From Rhodobiaceae bacterium (GTDB taxonomy: Bacteria; Pseudomonadota; Alphaproteobacteria; Rhizobiales; Tepidamorphaceae): 64,000 nt of DNA. Positions within the stretch are counted from its first letter, which is position 1. Every line of letters starts with the position of its first letter. Location of the stretch: contig JACKJK010000006.1 of assembly GCA_020637985.1 (NCBI GenBank), positions 124,001 to 188,000 on the forward strand. The letters are read 5' to 3'. This document shows positions 8,828-16,431 of the stretch, piece after piece. Position numbers and translations under genes: made by a program. The notes beneath the pieces are model-generated. The model had not been told where the DNA came from, searched no databases, and saw only the letters and a list, made by a program, of their open reading frames with translations.

Positions 8828-10168
8828 GTGGCACAGGATACGATATGTGCGCTGTCGAGCGGGGCTGGCAAGGCTGGGGTTGCAGTCATTCGGGTCAGTG
8901 GCCCGCGGGTCCGATTCGTGCTGGAAACGATGTGTGGCGGGGTTCCGGCAGAACGGTACGCTTCGGTTCGCGGCTTGATTGGCGGCAGTGGGTTCTTGAT
9001 AGATCAGGCGATCGTGCTGTTTTTTGCAGCTCCGAGGAGTTTGACGGGGGAGGACTTGTGCGAGTTCCAGGTACATGGCGGGAAGGCGGTCGTGGCGGCA
9101 GTGCTTGGTCGCGTCCTGGATGTGCCGGGATGCCGGCTGGCGGAAGCCGGGGAGTTCGTGCAGCGGGCTTTTGAGGCGGGTAAGTACGACTTGGTGGAAA
9201 TCGAGGGCCTGGCCGAGCTGATCGATTCGGAGACGGAAGAACAGCGGAAGGCTGCGTTGAGGCAGGCTAGAGGGGTTTTTGCCGGGGTTTATTCGGATTG
9301 GCGTGAACGGATATTGCGGCTGAGGGCGCTGGCTGAGTCTGACATAGATTTTTCGGATGAAGGCGATGTTTCAGACGATCATTCGATTCTTGTTCGAAAT
9401 GAATCGAGACAACTTTTCGTGTCGCTGCGCGACCACATGCGCGCTGCGGTGCGCGGCGATGCTTTGCGCGATGGAGTTGTGGTGGCCGTTGTAGGTGCTC
9501 CGAATGCCGGTAAGTCAACTCTGGTGAACTGGCTTGCCGGGCGGGACGTTGCGATTGTTCATGAAACTGCTGGCACAACGCGGGATGTGATCGAGTTGCG
9601 TCTAGATCTCGGCGGATTTGCGTGCGTCGTGTTGGATACTGCAGGGATCCGGCATACGGAAGACGCTGTAGAGGCAGAAGGGATCGCGCGCAGCCGGGCG
9701 GCCATAGGGAGGGCGGACCTGATCCTCGAACTCATCGATTCGAAGACGTTACATTCCGGTGTAGCGGATGATGTTGTGGAGAATTGTGGTGATGGAAGAG
9801 TAGCAACAAGATGGCGTGTGGCGAGCCGGACTGACTTGGCGATCGGTTCGGAGGAGATGAACGCGGATTTTGCGATCTCCGTGAGGACCGGTTCGGGCCT
9901 TGATGATTTGTTGGTGGCAATGGAAAGTTTCGTTCGTTTGCGGGTTGGAGAGACCGCAGACACGGTCATGCTGCAATCGCGGCAGAAGGTGCATATGAAG
10001 GTTGCTATGGATGCGATGGGGCGAATAGTGGACAACGAGGGCCTTTGCGGGGAACTCGTGGCGGAGGAATTGCGGGTCGCTTCGGAAGGGCTCGGTTTCC
10101 TGACGGGCGAGTTGAGGGATGAGGATGTGCTGAGCGAGATTTTCTCGTCTTTTTGCATAGGGAAATGA
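8828..10168 (+). CDS. mnmE: tRNA uridine-5-carboxymethylaminomethyl modification GTPase
   Basis: MnmE works with MnmG to build the cmnm5 group at U34 of tRNAs. The 446-aa protein has the N-terminal folate-binding domain (DTICALSSG), the helical domain, and a G domain with G1 GAPNAGKST, G2 TAGTTRD and G3 DTAG. It ends in the catalytic motif FCIGK. The G4 position reads SRTDL in place of the usual NKxD, so both the asparagine and lysine differ. Codon use is visibly lower in GC than in genes after 12.9 kb. It precedes mnmG, its functional partner, with a parS site between them. Confidence 0.96.
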   Translation: MAQDTICALSSGAGKAGVAVIRVSGPRVRFVLETMCGGVPAERYASVRGLIGGSGFLIDQAIVLFFAAPRSLTGEDLCEFQVHGGKAVVAAVLGRVLDVPGCRLAEAGEFVQRAFEAGKYDLVEIEGLAELIDSETEEQRKAALRQARGVFAGVYSDWRERILRLRALAESDIDFSDEGDVSDDHSILVRNESRQLFVSLRDHMRAAVRGDALRDGVVVAVVGAPNAGKSTLVNWLAGRDVAIVHETAGTTRDVIELRLDLGGFACVVLDTAGIRHTEDAVEAEGIARSRAAIGRADLILELIDSKTLHSGVADDVVENCGDGRVATRWRVASRTDLAIGSEEMNADFAISVRTGSGLDDLLVAMESFVRLRVGETADTVMLQSRQKVHMKVAMDAMGRIVDNEGLCGELVAEELRVASEGLGFLTGELRDEDVLSEIFSSFCIGK

Positions 10169-10184
10169 TGGACGCGGGTCGCGT

Positions 10185-10200
10185 TGTTTCACGTGAAACA
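10185..10200. promoter_or_regulatory. parS centromere site 1
   Basis: TGTTTCACGTGAAACA is a perfect 16-bp palindrome identical to the chromosomal parS consensus bound by ParB. It lies in the 72-bp mnmE-mnmG gap, 40 nt before the mnmG start and 3.6 kb from parB. Confidence 0.95.
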
Positions 10201-10240
10201 TCGACGGCAGGACAAAGCGGTGCTTTGAGGGCGTAGAGTC

Positions 10241-12109
10241 GTGGGCAGGTTGATAGCGGATGTCGTCGTGATCGGTGGCGGACATGCTGGCGTCGAGGCT
10301 GCTTCGGCTTCGGCGCGCCTGGGAGCCATGACGGTTCTCGTGACGCACAAGGCGGCCACCATCGGGGTGATGTCCTGCAATCCGGCAATCGGCGGCGTGG
10401 GCAAGGGGCACCTGGTGCGCGAGATCGATGCGCTCGATGGGCTGATGGGGCGCGTTGCTGATGCCGCCGGCATCCAGTTTCGGGTTCTCAACCGGCGGAA
10501 GGGGGCGGCGGTTCACGGACCGCGCGCCCAGGCAGACCGCAAGCTCTACAGAAAGGCGATGCAGGCGGCGATTGCGAAAACGGAGAACCTCGATGTCGTC
10601 GAAGGTGAGGCCATTGGTTTCAAGATGGCTGGGAGCCGTGTTTGCGGCGTGCTGCTTTCGGACGGGCGTGAATTTTCATGCGGTAGCGTTGTTCTCACGA
10701 CCGGGACTTTCCTGCGAGGTGTGATCCACGTTGGAAAGGAATGCCGTCAGGCCGGGCGCGAGGGGGACGCAGCATCGGTTAAGCTTGGAAATGCGCTTGA
10801 TGCGCTCGATTTTCGCATGGGGCGGCTGAAGACGGGTACGCCCGCGCGGCTGGATGGGAACTCGATCGACTGGAAATCCCTGGAACAACAGCCGGGTGAC
10901 GATCCACCGGTTCCCTTCTCGGAAATGACGACGCGAATCGAGAACCAACAGGTTCCTTGTCACATCACCTACACGAATGCACGCACGCACGCTGCGATCG
11001 AGGGAGATATCGATTCGGCACCGGTCTATTCCGGGCAGATCAATGGAGTGGGGCCGAGGTATTGTCCGTCCATCGAAGACAAGGTGGTGCGGTTCGCCGA
11101 TCGGGAACGGCACCAGATCTTTCTCGAACCCGAAGGGCTGGATGACAGCACTGTCTATCCGAACGGCATATCGACGTCATTGCCGCGACATACGCAGGAT
11201 GCCTTCATCCGGACTATCGCGGGTCTGGAGAACGTGCAGATCCTGAAGTACGGCTACGCGGTCGAGTACGACTATGTCGACCCGCGGGAGCTCGGCGCGA
11301 CACTGGAGACAAAGCGCTATGCTGGCTTGTTCCTAGCGGGCCAGATCAATGGCACCACAGGGTACGAAGAGGCTGCTGCGCAAGGCGTTGTCGCAGGGCT
11401 CAATGCCGCACGCAGGTCGGGCGGGCAGGACGGCCACGTGTTCAGCCGCGCCGACGGATATCTTGGTGTGATGCTTGACGACCTGACTGTGCGTGGCGTG
11501 AGCGAGCCCTATCGGATGTTCACGTCGCGTGCTGAGTACCGGTTGTCGCTCCGTGCCGACAATGCCGATCAGAGACTCACCGGGACCGGCATCGGCCTAG
11601 GCCTGGTGGGCGAGTCGCGTGCCGATCGATTCGGAGCCAAAATGGATCGGCTTGAAAGGGGACGGAGCTTCCTTCGCGCGAAAACATATACCCCGGAACA
11701 GGCACAGGCGCTCGGCGTTCCTGTCAATGGGGATGGCAAGCGGCGCAGCGCAATGGACCTGCTGTCCTATGCGGACATGGATTTCGGGCGGCTTCTTGAT
11801 ATGGATGCAAGCCTTGGAACGATCGATGCTTCAGTGCGGGAGTTGCTGACGACGGAAGCACGGTACGCGGTATATCTGGCACGACAGGATTCGGATGTGG
11901 AACGATTTCGGCGCGACGAAGCGAGGCCAATTCCACCGGACCTGGATTATGGCGGCATCAGCGGGCTTTCCAACGAGATGCGGGAAAAGCTGGAACGGGT
12001 CAAGCCAAGGACTGTCGGCCAGGCGTCGCGGATCGATGGCGTGACCCCGGCTGCGCTGATGCTGGTGGCCGCGCACGCCCGGCGTGGCGGCCAGATGCGG
12101 TCTCGCTGA
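10241..12109 (+). CDS. mnmG: tRNA uridine-5-carboxymethylaminomethyl modification enzyme, FAD/NADH-dependent
   Basis: MnmG is the partner of MnmE in U34 modification of tRNA. The 622-aa protein begins with the FAD-binding dinucleotide motif VIGGGHAGVEAA and contains the family signature PAIGGVGKGHLVREIDALDG and the later GLFLAGQINGTTGYEEAAAQG. The start is a GTG at 10241, ten codons before the FAD motif. The stop TGA shares one base with the rsmG ATG, so the two are probably translationally coupled. Confidence 0.96.
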   Translation: MGRLIADVVVIGGGHAGVEAASASARLGAMTVLVTHKAATIGVMSCNPAIGGVGKGHLVREIDALDGLMGRVADAAGIQFRVLNRRKGAAVHGPRAQADRKLYRKAMQAAIAKTENLDVVEGEAIGFKMAGSRVCGVLLSDGREFSCGSVVLTTGTFLRGVIHVGKECRQAGREGDAASVKLGNALDALDFRMGRLKTGTPARLDGNSIDWKSLEQQPGDDPPVPFSEMTTRIENQQVPCHITYTNARTHAAIEGDIDSAPVYSGQINGVGPRYCPSIEDKVVRFADRERHQIFLEPEGLDDSTVYPNGISTSLPRHTQDAFIRTIAGLENVQILKYGYAVEYDYVDPRELGATLETKRYAGLFLAGQINGTTGYEEAAAQGVVAGLNAARRSGGQDGHVFSRADGYLGVMLDDLTVRGVSEPYRMFTSRAEYRLSLRADNADQRLTGTGIGLGLVGESRADRFGAKMDRLERGRSFLRAKTYTPEQAQALGVPVNGDGKRRSAMDLLSYADMDFGRLLDMDASLGTIDASVRELLTTEARYAVYLARQDSDVERFRRDEARPIPPDLDYGGISGLSNEMREKLERVKPRTVGQASRIDGVTPAALMLVAAHARRGGQMRSR

Positions 12110-12783
12110 TGGGGAGGAAGGATACGACGGAGGCGGCATGCGCGCTCCTTACGGGGATACCTGTTTCACGTGAAACATGGGAGCGTCTGGAAACCTTCGT
12201 TGGCCTGCTGAGAAAGTGGCAACCGGCACAGAACCTCGTTTCTCCTGCGACGCTCGAAGAGGTGTGGACCCGCCATGTTGCGGATTCCCTTCAATTGCTG
12301 CCGCTGATCGGGCCTGGCAGTACCATCCTCGACATGGGATCGGGCGCAGGGTTTCCGGGCATGGTGCTGGCAATCGCGGCCAGCGCAATGCCTGAACAAC
12401 ATCGTTTCGATGTCCATCTTTGCGAAAGCAACAAGCGCAAGGCGGCCTTCCTGCGCACGGTCAGCCGGGAATGTCATGCGCGGGCGCGTGTTCATGACGA
12501 CAGGGTGGAGGCGGTGTTCGCGGTGCTGGCGGCAGACAGACGGATGCCGGACATGATCACTGCGCGGGCGCTGGCTCCGCTCGAGCGGCTGTTTCAACTT
12601 GCGGAAAAGGCTTTTCCGAAGGCTGTCTGCCTTTTCCACAAAGGTCGCGGCGTCGAACTGGAATTGTCCGACGCGAAGCGGTATTGGGAGTTCGACGCCG
12701 AGGTCATACCCAGCAGGGTAGCGGAAGACAGCGTGGTGTTGCGCATCACGCAGGTATCGCGACGGCGGGACAGCAGTCCCTGA
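12109..12783 (+). CDS. rsmG: 16S rRNA (guanine527-N7)-methyltransferase
   Basis: RsmG (GidB) methylates G527 in the 530 loop of 16S rRNA using S-adenosylmethionine. The 224-aa protein shows the SAM-binding motif LDMGSGAGFPG and the LCESNKRKAAFL motif. Residues 18-24 (PVSRETW) are encoded by DNA that also forms a perfect parS palindrome. It overlaps the mnmG stop by one base and lies 117 nt before parA, the usual mnmG-rsmG-parA-parB order. Confidence 0.95.
   Translation: MGRKDTTEAACALLTGIPVSRETWERLETFVGLLRKWQPAQNLVSPATLEEVWTRHVADSLQLLPLIGPGSTILDMGSGAGFPGMVLAIAASAMPEQHRFDVHLCESNKRKAAFLRTVSRECHARARVHDDRVEAVFAVLAADRRMPDMITARALAPLERLFQLAEKAFPKAVCLFHKGRGVELELSDAKRYWEFDAEVIPSRVAEDSVVLRITQVSRRRDSSP
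12162..12177. promoter_or_regulatory. parS centromere site 2, inside rsmG
   Basis: A second perfect copy of TGTTTCACGTGAAACA, embedded in codons 18-23 of rsmG and 1,977 bp from site 1. The coding sequence reads V-S-R-E-T across the palindrome. It is about 0.7 kb upstream of parA. Confidence 0.95.
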
Positions 12784-12900
12784 CATCGAGGCGAATGGCA
12801 GACATAAAGCGGGTCGTTCGCGTTTCGCGAGATGCCCGACTCATGATCTGATGCCTGGTCCGCGGCAAGCGTGATCCGGATCTCAGAACGGGAATCGACC

Positions 12901-13701
12901 ATGGTGCGCATCATTGCCCTCGCCAACCAGAAGGGCGGCGTCGGGAAAACGACGACGACGATCAACCTCGGGACGGCGCTTGCGGCGACCGGTGAGAAGG
13001 TGCTCATCGTCGACCTCGATCCGCAGGGCAATGCCTCGACTGGCGTCGGGATCGACCGCGGCGCGCGCGAAGTGTCGACCTACGATGTCATTGTTGGAGA
13101 CAGCGACGTGGCCGGCGCGACCGTTCGTACGAAGGTTCCCGGGCTTTCGATCATTCCCTCGACACTCGACCTGCTCGGAGTCGAGCAGGCCATTGCGGCG
13201 CACAAGGATCGCGCCTTCCGCCTGCGCCATGCCTTGCGCGGGGACGTGTCCCGGCCAATCGATATCGGCTATGACTACGTTCTGATCGATTGCCCGCCGT
13301 CGCTCAATCTCCTGACCATCAATGCGCTGGCCGCGTCGGACGCTATCCTCGTGCCGCTGCAATGCGAATTCTTCGCGCTGGAAGGCTTGAGCCAGCTGCT
13401 GCAGACGGTCGAGCATGTCCGCGACACGCTCAATCCCGAACTGATGGTGCATGGCATCGTGATGACCATGTACGACCGCCGCAACAGCCTTGCTAGCCAG
13501 GTCGTGAACGATGTCCGGGCAAACATGGGTACGGTGGTCTACAACACCATCATTCCGCGCAACGTACGTGTGTCGGAAGCCCCCTCGTTCGGTAAGCCGG
13601 CTTTGTTATACGATGTGAACTGCGCGGGCAGTCGGGCCTATATCGACCTGGCTTCGGAGGTGATCCGGCGCGAGAAACAATACCGCCGGGCAGCGGCATA
13701 G
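12901..13701 (+). CDS. parA: Chromosome partitioning ATPase ParA (Soj-like)
   Basis: ParA is a Walker-type ATPase that binds DNA non-specifically and moves ParB-parS complexes toward the poles. The 266-aa protein opens with the deviant Walker A motif KGGVGKTT at about residues 11-18, followed by VLIVDLDPQGN and DYVLIDCPPSL. A GTG ten codons upstream is in frame, but the ATG at 12901 gives the family's usual short N-terminus. It is followed by parB after 71 nt, and two parS sites lie upstream. Confidence 0.95.
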   Translation: MVRIIALANQKGGVGKTTTTINLGTALAATGEKVLIVDLDPQGNASTGVGIDRGAREVSTYDVIVGDSDVAGATVRTKVPGLSIIPSTLDLLGVEQAIAAHKDRAFRLRHALRGDVSRPIDIGYDYVLIDCPPSLNLLTINALAASDAILVPLQCEFFALEGLSQLLQTVEHVRDTLNPELMVHGIVMTMYDRRNSLASQVVNDVRANMGTVVYNTIIPRNVRVSEAPSFGKPALLYDVNCAGSRAYIDLASEVIRREKQYRRAAA

Positions 13702-13772
13702 AACAATCGATTCGCCTGCGTTACATGCGCGGGCGGCAGTGACATCGGCGGGGCCGGGAAGGGGCAAGGGAC

Positions 13773-14657
13773 ATGGCGGCGGAAGAAAGAGGGGCATCGC
13801 GGCTCGGGCGCGGACTTGCGGCGCTGATTGGCGACGCAGAGACAAGCGAAGTGATGGCGATCGACCGCGCGCGCAGCCAAAGGCGCGTGCCCATCGAACT
13901 GATCGTCCCGAATCCGCGCAACCCGCGCCAGGATTTCAACGAGGACGATCTGCAGGACCTGGTCAATTCGGTTCTGGAAAAGGGCGTGGTCCAGCCGTTG
14001 CTCGTGCGCAACTCGCCGCAGGGGGGAGGACGGTTCGAGCTCATCGCCGGCGAGCGCCGCTGGCGCGCCGCCCAGCGCGCCGGGCTGCACGAGGTACCCT
14101 GCGTCATCCATGACGTCGATGACCGCGAAGCACTCGAACTGGCGATTATCGAAAACGTCCAGCGCGCCGACCTCAACGCGCTCGAGGAGGCGCTCGGCTA
14201 TCAGAAGCTGCTCGACGATTTCGGCTATACGCAGAACGACCTTGCCAAGGTGATCGGCAAGAGCCGCAGCCATGTCGCCAACACGCTTCGCCTGCTCAAG
14301 CTGCCGGCCGATGTCCTCGCCATGCTGCGCTCCGGCCAGCTGACGGCCGGCCATGCGCGAACGCTGATCTCGCAGGACGATCCGTCCGCCGCTGCCCGTC
14401 GCATCGTCGAGGGCGGATTGAACGTGCGCGAATCCGAGGCGGTCGCCAAGCCGCGCAACGGTGCGCAGCCCGACAAGGGGCGCTCCGCGCCGGTCGCCAA
14501 GGATGCCGACACGCTGGCGTTGGAGAAACGCCTGAGCGACATCCTCGGCTACAAGGTCCTGATCCTCGACAAGAACGGCAGGGGCGAGGTCCGTATCCAC
14601 TATTCCAGTCTGGAACAGCTCGACGACATCTGCCGCAGGCTGGAAGCTGACGCCTAG
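13773..14657 (+). CDS. parB: Chromosome partitioning protein ParB (Spo0J-like CTPase)
   Basis: ParB loads on parS as a CTP-dependent sliding clamp and stimulates ParA. The 294-aa protein has the N-terminal ParA-contact motif RLGRGLAALIG (residues 10-20), the CTP-binding motif GERRWRA (93-99) and the ENVQRADLNALEEA stretch, then a helix-turn-helix (YTQNDLAKVIGKSRSHVANTLRLL) and a C-terminal dimerisation domain. The parS palindromes at 10185 and 12162 are its expected sites. Codon use from here on is strongly GC-rich. Confidence 0.96.
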   Translation: MAAEERGASRLGRGLAALIGDAETSEVMAIDRARSQRRVPIELIVPNPRNPRQDFNEDDLQDLVNSVLEKGVVQPLLVRNSPQGGGRFELIAGERRWRAAQRAGLHEVPCVIHDVDDREALELAIIENVQRADLNALEEALGYQKLLDDFGYTQNDLAKVIGKSRSHVANTLRLLKLPADVLAMLRSGQLTAGHARTLISQDDPSAAARRIVEGGLNVRESEAVAKPRNGAQPDKGRSAPVAKDADTLALEKRLSDILGYKVLILDKNGRGEVRIHYSSLEQLDDICRRLEADA

Positions 14658-14730
14658 AGCGCGTTCCGCTCAAGCTCAGCAGGGCGCGCCGTCTGAATGG
14701 AGTACGCCGGGGAAACGCTGCCCGTGCAAT

Positions 14731-15744
14731 TCAACGCCGGCGCGCCATGCCGGCAAGACTAAGCACGAGCCGGCCTGCAAGCTCGGTGTCGAGATCGGCG
14801 TTGAGGCGGGTCGCGGCATCGGCGGTCTGGATGCGCTCCAATGCTTCATCGATCGCATCGTGACGCCACGCCGACAGCTGGCGCTTGAAAGCCGTCTGGC
14901 GCTTAAAGAAGACCGGCGGGCGCATGGCGCGCATGGCGCTCTCGGCCGTGTTGCCTTCCTCGACCAGCAGACGAGCGGCGCGCAACTGCAGGAAATGGCG
15001 CGACAGCGCGGCAATGATCGCAGGAATCGCCGTGCCTGATTCGACGGCACGCCGCAGCGTTGTCTCGGCATCGTGCGCATTTCCCAGCGCGACCGCGTCG
15101 ATGGCATCATCGAGCAGCAATGCGGAGGCATCGCCACAGACAGCCATCACGTCATCCAGCGTAACATTCGATTCGCCCGCGCAATAATTCCGCAGCTTCT
15201 CGAGCTCGCCGCGTGTCGCGAGGCGATCGCCACCCAGAAGCGAGACGAGCGCATCTCTTGCATCGGCCTCGATGTGGAGCCCGGCCTTGGAGCAGGTTGT
15301 GTCGACGAGACGCCCGATTGCTTCCGCGGAATCGGTGTAGCAGGGGATCGTCACGGCAGCGGCATGACCTTCCGCCAGTTTGCGCAAGGGGGCGGAGGGT
15401 TTCAGGTCACCGGCCTCGACGACCAGTGGAGCGGCGCCGTCGTGCTCGACGATGGCAGCGACGATTCCGGCGATCTGCTTCGACGTGGCGCGGACGAGGA
15501 TGACCTGCTGGCCGCCGAACAGCGAGAGCGACGTGGCCGCATCGAACAGCAGGCCCGGCTCCGACGACGAATCAGGATCGAAAGGTTCGACTTCACCGCC
15601 AAGACCGGCGGCAAGCGCGCCGGCGATCTGATGGGCGCGCTCGCTGACCAGGCCCGTGTCGGGGCCATAGACGAGCATCAGCCGGCATTTCGGGTCTGGC
15701 TTTTCGACGAAGCGTTCGGCTGCTGCTGCCTTCAGGGCGACCAT
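14731..15744 (-). CDS. holA: DNA polymerase III delta subunit
   Basis: HolA opens the beta sliding clamp as part of the clamp loader. The 337-aa protein has the usual length and features: the LMLVYGPDTGLVSERA segment near the N-terminus, the LRKLAEGHAAAVTIPCY region and the LLGGDRLATRGELEKL segment of the helical middle domain. It converges on parB with a 73-bp gap. It is transcribed after lptE and leuS on the minus strand. Confidence 0.93.
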   Translation of the reverse strand: MVALKAAAAERFVEKPDPKCRLMLVYGPDTGLVSERAHQIAGALAAGLGGEVEPFDPDSSSEPGLLFDAATSLSLFGGQQVILVRATSKQIAGIVAAIVEHDGAAPLVVEAGDLKPSAPLRKLAEGHAAAVTIPCYTDSAEAIGRLVDTTCSKAGLHIEADARDALVSLLGGDRLATRGELEKLRNYCAGESNVTLDDVMAVCGDASALLLDDAIDAVALGNAHDAETTLRRAVESGTAIPAIIAALSRHFLQLRAARLLVEEGNTAESAMRAMRPPVFFKRQTAFKRQLSAWRHDAIDEALERIQTADAATRLNADLDTELAGRLVLSLAGMARRR

Positions 15745-15750
15745 GGCGGC

Positions 15751-15841
15751 CTTCTCGATCCTCGCCGCGCTCCGGTCGGATGATGGGCTTCTTCTCCCCG
15801 CATCATCTTCTCGATCCTCGCTGCGCTCCGGTCGGATGATG
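15751..15841. repeat. Two 35-bp direct repeats between lptE and holA
   Basis: Positions 15751-15785 and 15807-15841 match at 34 of 35 bases, with a 56-bp period. Together they fill most of the 99-bp gap between the lptE stop and the holA start. On the minus strand each unit begins CATCATCCGACCGGAGCGC. The first base triplet of one unit abuts the holA ATG region, so the repeat may form the holA leader. Function unknown; it may be a dispersed short genomic repeat. Confidence 0.85.
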
Positions 15842-15843
15842 CG

Positions 15844-16431
15844 CTAACGCCGTGTGGCAAACCAGGCTGCGAGTTCGGTGCGGATCGAATCGGCGACGTC
15901 GGCAGACGCCCGGTTCTCCGCGTCGATGGTTGCGCGCTCGGCGGCGAAGGTCTGGTCGGTGACCTCGATCGCGGCTGAGCGCTGTATCGTCGAGGTCGTC
16001 AGTGTGGTGTCGCTGCCGGCATGCGTGAGCTTGTAGGTCGCGGTCACGGTGACGAAGCGTCCGGTCGAGCGGTTGAGCTCGGGCCGCACGAGGTTGTCCT
16101 CGGAAATGCTCGTCACGCGCAGGGACAGCTGGTAGGCACCGCCGGTACTGCCGGAGGGGTTGGAGCCGCCGGCAAGACGGAACAGGAGGTCGTTGCGCAG
16201 CCGCTGGCCGACACGGGTCGATTGTGCCTCGACATCGACGAGCGCGAGCTGGTTCTCGACGGCGGAGCCGCCCGGCGTCGAGAGCGCAGAGCCGGAGTTG
16301 CCGCCGTCGTAGAGCGGGCGGATGTCGCTGCAACCGGCAAGGCCCGCCGACAGGACGGCGGCCAGCACGAAACCGTGCCAGCGGAAGCCGGCATGCCTGC
16401 TGCGGGCGACGTTTGCGTCAGGCAACGACAT
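15844..16431 (-). CDS. lptE: LPS assembly lipoprotein LptE
   Basis: LptE is the outer-membrane lipoprotein that plugs the LptD barrel and helps insert lipopolysaccharide. The 195-aa protein has an N-terminal signal with lipobox LAGC (predicted lipidated C34), followed by the SDIRPLYDGG motif typical of alphaproteobacterial LptE. The leuS-lptE-holA order is standard for Rhizobiales and supports the call over a generic lipoprotein. Its start lies within the last 14 bases of leuS. Confidence 0.87.
   Translation of the reverse strand: MSLPDANVARSRHAGFRWHGFVLAAVLSAGLAGCSDIRPLYDGGNSGSALSTPGGSAVENQLALVDVEAQSTRVGQRLRNDLLFRLAGGSNPSGSTGGAYQLSLRVTSISEDNLVRPELNRSTGRFVTVTATYKLTHAGSDTTLTTSTIQRSAAIEVTDQTFAAERATIDAENRASADVADSIRTELAAWFATRR

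Noticed and set aside
15751..15841. Possible CRISPR array
   Set aside because: There are only two units, a single 21-bp spacer and no cas genes.
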